From the NCBI GenBank assembly GCA_905234205.1, contig CAJOGG010000065.1, forward strand, positions 1-7,243: a stretch of 7,243 nucleotides of DNA. Direction: 5' to 3'. The position numbers and the translations under genes were made by a program. This document shows positions 1 to 5,840 of this stretch, piece after piece (within the stretch, counting starts at the first letter, position 1; every line of letters begins with the position of its first letter). The DNA comes from an uncultured Synergistales bacterium. Its GTDB lineage: Bacteria; Synergistota; Synergistia; Synergistales; Aminobacteriaceae. The notes under the pieces were generated by a model. That model searched no databases, was not told where the DNA came from, and saw only the letters and a program-made list of their open reading frames with translations.

Positions 1-351
1 GTAATTTTGTCGTTTGCGCTGTTGTTTGCATTTGATTATTTCGTCGGCAATCAATCGACGCAAACCGTTCCCGCCGTCAATCAACAGGCGCAAGCGGAAT
101 TTGTCATGACTTTGAACGGCGAAAACATTTACATTTACCGCGACACTTTGGTTCGGACGAACAACGCGCACGAAGACGTTGCGCCCGAATTCAAATGCGT
201 GTTGGTTGACGACGCGGACATTCGGTCAAATTGCGAATTCAAGGCACGCGGCATTGTCGTCATGTACATTGACGGTGTCGAAGTCGGCGATTCAACCGAA
301 GACCCCGACATCGAAAAGCTTTACAACGCCATCGTCAAAAAATTTCTTTGA
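1..351 (+). CDS. C-terminal part of a small membrane-anchored protein, function unknown (5' end outside the window)
   Basis: The frame is open to base 1; a TTG at base 7 is the first possible start, but no ribosome site can be judged, so the gene is treated as 5'-partial. The visible 116 residues begin with a hydrophobic stretch of about 13 residues (ILSFALLFAFDYF), consistent with a membrane anchor or uncleaved signal, then a polar Gln/Asn-rich linker and a compact soluble domain of about 80 residues. The tail (VLVDDADIRSN, then ARGIVVMYIDGVEVG and a final amphipathic helix) loosely resembles the second half of a thioredoxin fold, but the CxxC site and the cis-proline are absent, so this is only a suggestion. 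Codons favour ATT/ATC for Ile and GAC/GCG, unlike gyrB downstream. No confident family assignment. Confidence 0.55.
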   Translation, partial: VILSFALLFAFDYFVGNQSTQTVPAVNQQAQAEFVMTLNGENIYIYRDTLVRTNNAHEDVAPEFKCVLVDDADIRSNCEFKARGIVVMYIDGVEVGDSTEDPDIEKLYNAIVKKFL

Positions 352-408
352 CCTTGAATTCCGTTGCCGGTGCGAAAGCGGGCGAACGTCCTAACCAGGA
401 CACTGTTG

Positions 409-531
409 ATGTTATCATGTGTTGGCGTTCTTTTGGAGGTGAAGATTTTTGCCGTTGTGACTTGGTTGCTGGAGGCTGGAGTAATCAATGATTCTAGAGA
501 AGGTATGCAAAATGAATTTGTCCAAAAATAA
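409..531 (+). CDS. Possible 40-residue hydrophobic small ORF ahead of the DUF805 gene
   Basis: An ATG at 409 follows an AGGA (397-400) with an 8-base gap and opens 40 codons that end at a TAA at 529-531, overlapping the start of the DUF805 gene in another frame. The product is hydrophobic in its first two thirds (VLLEVKIFAVVTWLLEAGVI) and polar at its end. It could be a leader peptide coupling translation to the next gene, or simply chance: it is short and I recognise no relative. Listed at low confidence because the gap between 351 and 488 is otherwise empty. Confidence 0.15.
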   Translation: MLSCVGVLLEVKIFAVVTWLLEAGVINDSREGMQNEFVQK

Positions 532-1000
532 TGACTCAATCAAATCGGAAGTTTATACGGAGGATAAAACTATTCAGGAAATGTTCCTCAAAATGACGGG
601 GCGTCTTAACAGGCTCCGATACTTTAAGCGCGTCATTGTTGTAGCGTTAGTTTCATTAGTGGTTTCTTTCCCCATATTAATGATTTTTATCGATGATTTG
701 GGCAATATTACACCTTTGGGAAATATCGTCAATGCAATTATCAATCTCGCTACATTTATTCCTTTGTATTGCCTCGATGTTCGTCGTCTTCACGATTTGG
801 ATAAGGACGAGACTCTCGCGAAAATTAGCTTGGGGCTTGGGGTTGTCGGCACAATTATGGGTATGAATAATGAGGATTTATCTTCTATATCCGCAGTTGA
901 AATGATTATCTACGGTATTGGTTCCGTGATTGGTCTGTATATATTGCTCGCCCCGGGAACTAAAGGTGAAAACAAATACGGTCCCGATCCGTTGGGATAA
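488..1000 (+). CDS. DUF805 family inner-membrane protein
   Basis: The product is 170 residues with the DUF805 (YhaH-like) signature: a GRLNRLRYF motif at about 38-46 just before the first membrane helix, RRLHD at 99-103 in the cytosolic loop, and the terminal PGTKGENKYGPDP at about 156-168. Hydrophobic segments lie near 47-67, 78-95, 112-125 and 136-154. The family is widespread, membrane-embedded and of unknown biochemical role. The loop after RRLHD (LDKDETLAK) lacks the usual Gly/Ser/Trp stretch. Two starts are possible: ATG 488 behind GGAG (478-481), or ATG 512 (residue 9) behind GAGAAGG (497-503), which is the better Shine-Dalgarno match. It is followed 27 bases later by a lipoprotein gene, probably in the same operon. 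Ile codons are mostly ATT/ATC, unlike the central block. Confidence 0.85.
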   Translation: MILEKVCKMNLSKNNDSIKSEVYTEDKTIQEMFLKMTGRLNRLRYFKRVIVVALVSLVVSFPILMIFIDDLGNITPLGNIVNAIINLATFIPLYCLDVRRLHDLDKDETLAKISLGLGVVGTIMGMNNEDLSSISAVEMIIYGIGSVIGLYILLAPGTKGENKYGPDPLG

Positions 1001-1027
1001 TTCTTCCTAAAAGAGAGGTCTGCGGCT

Positions 1028-1255
1028 ATGAAAATTAAACATTTTTTCTGCGTGATGATTTCCACGTTGCTGACGATTACATTGTTCGCTGGTTGCGGTT
1101 CCAAATACGACGAAAATGTTATGACGGTTCGCGAGGGACATTTTGACGGCTATCCAGACGTTCCAATAGGTGCAGCCTTCGATCAATTTTTTGCTGACGG
1201 GCAGTGGGAATCCTTCACGTCAACGAGCAACGAAACTATTAACGGGACTGCATAA
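1028..1255 (+). CDS. Lipoprotein, truncated at its 3' end by a sequence join
   Basis: The ATG is 9 bases after GAGAGG (1013-1018). The product starts with a lipoprotein signal peptide: charged MKIKH, a hydrophobic core, and a lipobox FAGC with the lipidated Cys at residue 23, followed by Gly-Ser. Phe rather than Leu at -3 is slightly unusual. Residues 31-63 (starting VMTVREGHF, then DGYPDVPIG, AFDQFFADGQWESF) have the look of a small lipoprotein domain that I recall from anaerobe genomes, where a longer beta-rich part follows; I cannot name the Pfam family. Here the frame stops after only 12 more residues. From about base 1222 onward the opposite strand reads as the start of a MATE transporter, so the last residues (about 65-75) are probably not native. 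The protein was likely 100 residues or more originally. Confidence 0.7.
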   Translation: MKIKHFFCVMISTLLTITLFAGCGSKYDENVMTVREGHFDGYPDVPIGAAFDQFFADGQWESFTSTSNETINGTA

Positions 1256-1314
1256 CGTATCATTAATTTTCCGACTGGTTCACGTTCAAGAAATATATTA
1301 GCGTTTTGATTCAA
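1222..1314 (-). pseudogene. 5' fragment of a MATE family efflux transporter gene
   Basis: Read on the minus strand, a TTG at 1314-1312 sits 6 bases after GGAGGT (1326-1321). It opens a frame whose first 31 residues match the amino end of MATE (multidrug and toxin extrusion) proteins: an IFLEREPVGKLM segment, then RYAVPLIVSLLV, the beginning of transmembrane helix 1. MATE proteins normally continue with an Asn-Ala-Leu-Tyr-type stretch and about 400 more residues. Here the frame switches at about 1222 into the antisense of the lipoprotein gene and stops near 1183. This is a broken 5' end, not a functional gene. It would have followed the thioesterase gene on the same strand. The assignment rests on recognition of a short but characteristic N-terminus. 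Confidence 0.65.
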
Positions 1315-1341
1315 GTTATTACCTCCAAAAATTTGAGCAAC

Positions 1342-1380
1342 AAAAAAATGCGCTTGCCCAATATTGCTCGGACTTACGCA
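1342..1380 (-). terminator. Rho-independent terminator downstream of the thioesterase gene
   Basis: On the minus strand TGCGT pairs with GCGCA (one G-U pair), followed by a 2x2 AA/AA internal loop, then GTCCGA pairs with TTGGGC (two G-U pairs) around a six-base GCAATA loop. Seven T residues follow immediately (plus-strand A tract at 1342-1348). It lies 40 bases after the thioesterase stop and 28 bases before the MATE start, so it either ends the thioesterase message or works as an attenuator ahead of the transporter. There is no T tract in the plus orientation. Confidence 0.6.
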
Positions 1381-1420
1381 TTCTTACGCTGCACAGCTAA
1401 TTTATGAAAATTATAGCACT

Positions 1421-1831
1421 CTAATTCTCTATGGACTTTTCGCGCAACCACTCCTCAAGTTTGTTTCCGTCTCTTAATAATTTTCCCGTCGAGTCTATGA
1501 ATGCATGTTTCGTATAACCCTCGGCCGCTAGTTTGTGTGTATCAGCGTGAAATATCTTGTTAGAGAAAGTTACGCTTACTTTCGTTACGTTGCTTACGCT
1601 AGTCTCAATGTCAATCTCTTCCTCGTAGAGCAACGATGACTTATACCTACAATGAGCCTCAACCACCGGCAAGAATACTCCTTCAGATTCCCAGAGAGCA
1701 AAACTTTTCCCCATAGCCCGGCAAAAATCACTGCGTCCCATTTCGAACCAGTCCATGTATCTTCCGTAATAGGCCACTCCCATTTTGTCAGTCTCTCCAT
1801 AACGTACCCTTGTACGCGTTAAGTGTTTCAT
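1421..1831 (-). CDS. Acyl-CoA thioesterase, YbgC/4-hydroxybenzoyl-CoA thioesterase type (hotdog fold)
   Basis: The 136-residue cytosolic enzyme carries the family's N-terminal signature RVRYGETDKMGVAYYGRYMDWFE, shown here as RVRYGETDKMGVAYYG (residues 8-23) followed by RYMDWFEMGR; Asp15 is the expected catalytic residue. The rest follows the single hotdog domain: VVEAHCRYKSSLLYEEEIDI for the central strands, and a final charged helix. Such proteins hydrolyse acyl-CoA or acyl-ACP thioesters; the substrate cannot be read from sequence. The start at 1831 is chosen because AAGGAGG (1847-1841) lies 9 bases upstream; the frame extends 11 codons further to 1864, but that would place the start in the promoter region and lacks a ribosome site. 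It is divergent from gyrB and was followed by a MATE gene. The name ybgC is avoided because no Tol-Pal genes are nearby. Confidence 0.88.
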   Translation of the reverse strand: MKHLTRTRVRYGETDKMGVAYYGRYMDWFEMGRSDFCRAMGKSFALWESEGVFLPVVEAHCRYKSSLLYEEEIDIETSVSNVTKVSVTFSNKIFHADTHKLAAEGYTKHAFIDSTGKLLRDGNKLEEWLREKSIEN

Positions 1832-1854
1832 GTATTTCCGCCTCCTTTGTTGCA

Positions 1855-1883
1855 ATGATAACACACGGGCCCATTTCTGCTAT
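1855..1883 (-). promoter_or_regulatory. Predicted promoter of the thioesterase gene (extended -10)
   Basis: The minus strand reads TGTTATCAT at 1863-1855, an extended -10 with one or two departures from TATAAT. A weak -35 (ATAGCA, 1883-1878) lies 17 bases upstream. Predicted transcription start is near 1848, immediately before the Shine-Dalgarno AAGGAGG, giving a leader of about 17 bases. The -35 element overlaps the -10 of the gyrB promoter and the reverse, so the two cannot be occupied together. Confidence 0.4.
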
Positions 1884-1886
1884 AAT
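1858..1886 (+). promoter_or_regulatory. Predicted sigma-70-type promoter of gyrB (extended -10)
   Basis: A perfect TATAAT at 1881-1886 is preceded by TGC (extended -10). ATAACA at 1858-1863 matches four of six -35 positions with a 17-base spacer. The start would be near 1893, leaving a leader of about 19 bases that contains the strong AGGAGG (1901-1906) placed 5 bases before the gyrB ATG. It is the best core promoter in the window. Confidence 0.7.
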
Positions 1887-1911
1887 CGCTCGTGAATAAC
1901 AGGAGGAGTAA

Positions 1912-3825
1912 ATGGATAATATTTCAACATCAACATCAAATTACGGAGCAGAAAGTATAAAAGTTTTAGAGGGCCTCGAAGCTGTTCGTAAACGTCCCGG
2001 AATGTATATAGGTGACACAAGCACACGAGGTCTTCATCATTTAGTCTATGAAGTCGTAGATAATTCAGTTGATGAAGCTATGGCGGGTTTCTGCGACAAA
2101 ATTCAGGTTACTATACATAGAGACGAGAGCATAACTGTACAGGATAATGGACGAGGAATCCCGACTGATCCACACCCCTATAACGGTAGGCCAACTAGTG
2201 AAGTGGTGCTTACGGTTTTGCATGCTGGAGGAAAATTCGGCCAAGGAGCTTACAAAGTTTCAGGCGGTCTTCATGGAGTCGGTGTCAGCGTCGTTAATGC
2301 TTTGTCGCAATGGCTAGTTGTAACTATTGCTCGTGATGGCGTGGAAAAATGGCAACGTTTTGAGCGTGGCGTACCTGTTACTGATTTATCGGAAGGGACC
2401 CCGGCTAATTGGCAAGGCACAAGGATAGATTACTTACCTGACGCAGAGATATTTGAAGAAGTTCATCATTCACTCGATACACTCAAGAGCAGATTCAAAG
2501 AGTTAGCATTCCTGAACCCGGGCTTGAAAATTTCTGTGCTCGATGAACGTACAAACGAGTCACGCGATTATTTCTTCCAGGGCGGCATAGGAGCATTCGT
2601 GAAATACATTGACCGCGATAGAATGCCCTTGTTCGATCCCCCAATAGTTTTATCAGGAACCAGAGATAATATAGCTGTAGACGTTGGCTTTCAATATAAT
2701 GATGGCTATCAGGAGCACATTTACACTTACGCAAACTTGATTCACACGATTGAAGGCGGGACTCATTTAGTCGGACTTAGAACAGCTTTGACTCGTGCTA
2801 TAAACGAAGCAGCAAGAGCTAACAAAGTTCTCAAGGAGAAAGAGGACAACTTGACCGGCGAGGACCTCAAAGAGGGCTTGACTTGCGTTTTATCAGTGAG
2901 ACTCGGTGAACCACAGTTTGAAGGCCAAACTAAGACAAAGCTTGGAAACAGTGAAGTGCGTGGAGCAGTTGACTCGGTTGTCTATGAAGGGCTATTAGCA
3001 GTCTTTGAGGATAAACCAGAAATCGTTCGCCCGATCGTTGAGAAAGCTGTGAGAGCAAGAAGGGCGCGTGAAGCCGCAAAGAAAGCTCGTGAACTTGTCC
3101 GTAAAGGCGCAATGTCGGGAATGAGTTTGCCTGGAAAGTTGGCTGACTGTTCATCAAAACACGCTGAAGACACAGAATTATATATAGTTGAGGGAGATAG
3201 CGCAGGAGGTTCGGCCAAGCAAGGACGCGACAGAAAGTTTCAGGCTATATTGCCATTACGTGGAAAGATTCTAAACGTCGAAAAAGCTCACATGGATAAA
3301 ATGTTGGCTAACCGGGAAATCCAGACTATCATAACCGCTCTTGGCTGTGGAATAGGCAACGAATTTGACGCTAATAAATTGCGCTATCACAAGATAATCA
3401 TCATGACCGATGCCGACGTCGACGGCGCACACATAAGCACACTGTTGTTGACGTTCTTTTATCGCCATATGCCGGAATTATTATCGCAGGGATATTTGTA
3501 TCTTGCTCAGCCTCCGTTGTATCGTGTTCAATCAGGCAAGGAAATAAATTACTGTTACACCGACAAAGAGTTAAGGCAGAACGTTGAGAAAGCTTCTGAT
3601 CCGTCAAAAGTCAGTGTGCAGCGTTACAAGGGCCTTGGCGAAATGAATCCCGAACAATTATGGGAGACGACTATGGATCCGGCTAATAGAATCCTGAAAA
3701 AGGTTGAACTCGACGATAATTTCTTGGCCGACGAATATTTTGATATACTCATGGGCGATAAAGTTGAACCTAGACGACAATTTATTATAGCCAACGCTCA
3801 TACTGTTAAGAATCTTGATATATAG
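1912..3825 (+). CDS. gyrB: DNA gyrase subunit B
   Basis: A full-length 637-residue GyrB of the short form, without the extra domain insertion of the about 800-residue enterobacterial protein. It supplies ATP hydrolysis and part of the DNA gate of gyrase, which introduces negative supercoils. Visible landmarks: EAVRKRPGMYIGDT near 23-36; the GHKL ATPase site with catalytic Glu47 and Asn51 in YEVVDNSVDEA, Asp78 in VQDNGRGIP, and the GGLHGVGVSVVNALS ATP lid near 118-132; QTKTKLGN at 339-346 with the phosphate-sensing Lys341; the TOPRIM site with Glu427 in VEGDSAGGSAKQGRD and Asp500/Asp502/Asp504 in TDADVDGAH; QRYKGLGEM; and the C-terminal RRQFIIANA. ILPLRGKILNVEKA favours GyrB over ParE. AGGAGG lies 5 bases before ATG 1912. 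More than half of Ile codons are ATA by hand count. Its last codons contain a probable flagellar promoter. Confidence 0.97.
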   Translation: MDNISTSTSNYGAESIKVLEGLEAVRKRPGMYIGDTSTRGLHHLVYEVVDNSVDEAMAGFCDKIQVTIHRDESITVQDNGRGIPTDPHPYNGRPTSEVVLTVLHAGGKFGQGAYKVSGGLHGVGVSVVNALSQWLVVTIARDGVEKWQRFERGVPVTDLSEGTPANWQGTRIDYLPDAEIFEEVHHSLDTLKSRFKELAFLNPGLKISVLDERTNESRDYFFQGGIGAFVKYIDRDRMPLFDPPIVLSGTRDNIAVDVGFQYNDGYQEHIYTYANLIHTIEGGTHLVGLRTALTRAINEAARANKVLKEKEDNLTGEDLKEGLTCVLSVRLGEPQFEGQTKTKLGNSEVRGAVDSVVYEGLLAVFEDKPEIVRPIVEKAVRARRAREAAKKARELVRKGAMSGMSLPGKLADCSSKHAEDTELYIVEGDSAGGSAKQGRDRKFQAILPLRGKILNVEKAHMDKMLANREIQTIITALGCGIGNEFDANKLRYHKIIIMTDADVDGAHISTLLLTFFYRHMPELLSQGYLYLAQPPLYRVQSGKEINYCYTDKELRQNVEKASDPSKVSVQRYKGLGEMNPEQLWETTMDPANRILKKVELDDNFLADEYFDILMGDKVEPRRQFIIANAHTVKNLDI

Positions 3826-3834
3826 CGCCGATAA
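3807..3834 (+). promoter_or_regulatory. Predicted sigma-28 (FliA-type) flagellar promoter for fliS, overlapping the gyrB stop codon
   Basis: GCCGATAA at 3827-3834 is an exact copy of the sigma-28 -10 consensus. TAAG at 3807-3810 matches three of four positions of the TAAA -35 core, with a 16-base gap against the usual 15. The -35 and the gyrB stop (3823-3825) both lie upstream of the -10. The start would be near 3841, giving a leader of about 44 bases with AGGAGGA (3869-3875) 9 bases before fliS. Its position directly ahead of a flagellar chaperone gene makes chance agreement unlikely. Confidence 0.65.
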
Positions 3835-3884
3835 ATTACCTAGATAGAGGAAATGCCAATAAACATTCAGGAGGAAAACTCAAA

Positions 3885-4433
3885 ATGGTAAACAGCAGCG
3901 CACAGTTCAAATATCAAGCAACGAGAATTTCAACCGCCACAAAAGAGCAATTGTTATTGATCACATACGACATCGGAATTAAAGCCTGTCATGCCGCAGT
4001 CAATGCTATGTCAGCAAAAGAGCCTGATTATGAAGTTGCAAGCCGTGAGGTTATTCGCGCTCAAGAAGTTATTCGTGAACTCATGGTTACACTTAACAGG
4101 GACAAAGCCGGGGACATGGGCGACAAATTAATGCAGCTTTATGAGTACATGTATCAGCTTTTAGTTGACGCAAATATGAAGAAGGAACCTGATAATGTCA
4201 AAGTGGTTCGCGGAATGCTTGAAGAGTTAAAGCAAACTTGGGAGAACGCGTTAATGCAGCTGTTAAAGGATTATCAAGCAAGCCACCCCGACGACAAAGA
4301 CCTTCAGACAGCTATGAACGAAATTGAGGGCAAAAAGCCAGCAACGACACCTACTCCTACACCAACTGCTCAATACACAGCCCCAACACCAGCGAAAAAT
4401 GTTAAGGCAGGACGATTTACACTTGCAGGATAA
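3885..4433 (+). CDS. fliS: Flagellar export chaperone FliS with a Pro/Thr-rich tail
   Basis: FliS binds the C-terminal region of flagellin in the cytoplasm and keeps it unfolded and unpolymerised until export. The first about 128 residues fit the family's helical bundle: an early YQATRISTATKEQLLLITYD segment (helix 1 with the conserved T-x-x-x-L-L/Y-D pattern), IRAQEVIRELMVTLNRD, then LYEYMYQLLVDANMKKEPDN and a final helix ending in LKQTWENAL. Usual FliS length is about 125-135 residues; this one has 182. The extra about 50 residues are low complexity (TPTPTPTAQYTAPTPAK) and end in AGRFTLAG. The tail may have arisen as coding space shared with the start of the next gene, which overlaps it in another frame. 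ATG 3885 has a strong AGGAGGA. It is probably expressed from the sigma-28 promoter at 3807-3834 plus possible gyrB read-through, since no terminator is seen between them. Confidence 0.93.
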   Translation: MVNSSAQFKYQATRISTATKEQLLLITYDIGIKACHAAVNAMSAKEPDYEVASREVIRAQEVIRELMVTLNRDKAGDMGDKLMQLYEYMYQLLVDANMKKEPDNVKVVRGMLEELKQTWENALMQLLKDYQASHPDDKDLQTAMNEIEGKKPATTPTPTPTAQYTAPTPAKNVKAGRFTLAG

Positions 4434-4884
4434 CGATAAGCTTCTTGAACAAGCTAAGCAGTTAATAGCTAGAGAAATAAAACTCTGTAAGATATTAAGG
4501 GCAATGATCTCGAGGGAACTTGAGGCCATTGTCCTTAATGCTGATATGGACGAGTTAGCAGTTGTACTTGAGAAGAAAGACGATGTTATCGCAGAACTAC
4601 AACTATTGACTGACGGTTGGCAAGAGCTTATCAATAGCATGAAGCCTATTCCTCAAGGTGTAAACATGTTCACGCATTTGTTGGAGTTATATCCTGATGA
4701 CGCTGAATTACCTGCACTTATTCAAGAAACTCACGATGTTTCTACTAGCATAATGAAGGCTGAAGAAGATGCAATTTCTGAGCTTGATAAATATCGTTCT
4801 GATTTGCGGTCTCAAATGGTCAGACGAGCTAATAATAAGAATGCTGCTGCGAGTTATGCCCGCATGGGAGGGTCAATCATATGA
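4399..4884 (+). CDS. FlgN-like flagellar chaperone / coiled-coil protein
   Basis: A 161-residue, almost fully helical and charged protein with no membrane segment. The pattern of a long N-terminal helix (DKLLEQAKQLIAREIKLCK), a central ELAVVLEKKDDVIAELQLL and a polar tail ending YARMGGSII is that of FlgN, the chaperone for hook-filament junction proteins FlgK and FlgL, and it sits directly behind fliS. Similarity is of type rather than motif, so FliT-like is an alternative. The start is uncertain: ATG 4399 has no Shine-Dalgarno, whereas TTG 4423 follows AGGA (4409-4412) by 10 bases and would give a protein of 153 residues with a shorter overlap (11 bases) with fliS. The frame is open upstream to 4324, but that part is the shadow of fliS. 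Its stop overlaps the next start (ATGA). Confidence 0.72.
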   Translation: MLRQDDLHLQDNDKLLEQAKQLIAREIKLCKILRAMISRELEAIVLNADMDELAVVLEKKDDVIAELQLLTDGWQELINSMKPIPQGVNMFTHLLELYPDDAELPALIQETHDVSTSIMKAEEDAISELDKYRSDLRSQMVRRANNKNAAASYARMGGSII

Positions 4885-5840
4885 AGAAGTTAGTCTGCGT
4901 AGTTTTGATAATAACGTTAATCTCAAGTAATTTCGCCGTTGCTGCAGAGCCTGATCCGGATTTAGCGAAAGAGCGTGAGATCGGTCGCAAAATAGTCAAG
5001 CAAATTGAGGAAGAATGGCCCTTGACTTCAAAGCCTGCTATAACTTCAAAGCTGGAGATAATTTTGCGCAAGCTTGAACCTTTTATGGAACGTCGCATAG
5101 ATTGGGAAGTGCGTATAGTTGACTCTGAAGCTGTGAACGCGTTTTGTTTACCAGGAGGCTATATATTTTTTACGACAGGAATTTTGGATTTGCTGAACAC
5201 TGATTCGGAATTAGCAGCTGTTATGGCTCACGAAATGATTCATGCTGACAGAAAACACGGTTTGAGGATAGCCGCCGAGAGTCAAAAAGTTTCGTTAGGA
5301 TCATTGCTTGTAATGATTCTTGGAGCAGCTACAGGTACAGCCGCACCTATAGTTTTGGCGCAAGTTGCACAGATAGCTATAACTAGTGGCTATACAATGG
5401 AACTCGAGAGTGAGGCCGATAGATTGGGAATGCAGGCTCTACTAAAGTCAGGTTATTCACCTACAGGAATGATTACAGTGTTTGAACGTTTCATGGCCGA
5501 GGATTACAAGCAACCCATACGCGATTACGGAATATACATGGATCACCCCGATACTCCCAAGAGACTAGAAAGAGCTGTTCAGATACTTCATGATAAACAT
5601 ATACCTATTGAACGTAAATACATACAACTATGGATACAAAAGCATTATTTAATGAGTGGCAAGCGCTACAGCCACTTAGTGCAGAAAACAAAAAACGATT
5701 GGACACCAAGTTTATGTTGGAATTCAACTATAATTCCAATCATATTGAAGGCAATACACTTACATATGGTCAGACAATTTCTTTGCTGCTACACGGAACC
5801 GTTGATGGCTCTGCTCCGATGCGCGATTATGAGGAGATGA
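4881..5840 (+). CDS. Exported M48 family zinc metalloprotease, C-terminus replaced by a sequence join
   Basis: The signal peptide is clear: MKK, a hydrophobic core to about residue 16, and a probable cleavage after AVAA (22/23) before EPDPD, so it acts in the periplasm or envelope. The M48 (BepA/YcaL-like) catalytic site is HEMIH at 117-121 in AHEMIHADRKHG, with Glu118 as catalytic base, and Glu176 of the ESEAD (ExxxD) motif as third zinc ligand. Substrate-binding ELAAVMAH and the DHPDTPKRLERA (HPxxxxR) motif are present. Native sequence continues to about Tyr247 (base 5621). After that the frame reads the fic gene out of frame (WNSTIIPII, CYTEPLMAL) until a chance stop at 5838-5840, so the last about 70 residues are not native. 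A GGGAGGG site (4866-4872) lies 8 bases before ATG, which overlaps the upstream stop (ATGA), so translation is coupled to the FlgN-like gene. M48 proteins handle misfolded outer-membrane or exported proteins. Confidence 0.85.
   Translation: MKKLVCVVLIITLISSNFAVAAEPDPDLAKEREIGRKIVKQIEEEWPLTSKPAITSKLEIILRKLEPFMERRIDWEVRIVDSEAVNAFCLPGGYIFFTTGILDLLNTDSELAAVMAHEMIHADRKHGLRIAAESQKVSLGSLLVMILGAATGTAAPIVLAQVAQIAITSGYTMELESEADRLGMQALLKSGYSPTGMITVFERFMAEDYKQPIRDYGIYMDHPDTPKRLERAVQILHDKHIPIERKYIQLWIQKHYLMSGKRYSHLVQKTKNDWTPSLCWNSTIIPIILKAIHLHMVRQFLCCYTEPLMALLRCAIMRR

Noticed and set aside
321..539. Minus-strand 72-codon ORF across the gap before DUF805
   Set aside because: No ribosome site, no recognisable protein features, and it overlaps the end of one coding region and the start of another.
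1832..1864. Thioesterase starting at ATG 1864
   Set aside because: The extra 11 codons run through the Shine-Dalgarno and promoter region; ATG 1831 has AAGGAGG at good spacing and the family signature begins right after it.
1912..3825. ParE (topoisomerase IV) instead of GyrB
   Set aside because: The ILPLRGKILNVEKA motif and the overall pattern are those of GyrB; a second type II subunit gene (gyrA or parC) is not in the window to decide further.
3826..3884. Terminator between gyrB and fliS
   Set aside because: No stem followed by a T tract is present in these 59 bases, so some read-through into fliS is expected.
4324..4398. FlgN-like protein starting at ATG 4324
   Set aside because: The first 25 codons are a Gln/His/Leu-rich shadow of the Pro/Thr-coding end of fliS with no ribosome site.
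5630..5840. C-terminal about 70 residues of the M48 reading frame as part of the protease
   Set aside because: This stretch is fic read in the wrong frame; the Fic frame there contains the conserved inhibitory motif and typical N-terminus, and the M48 version has no family character.
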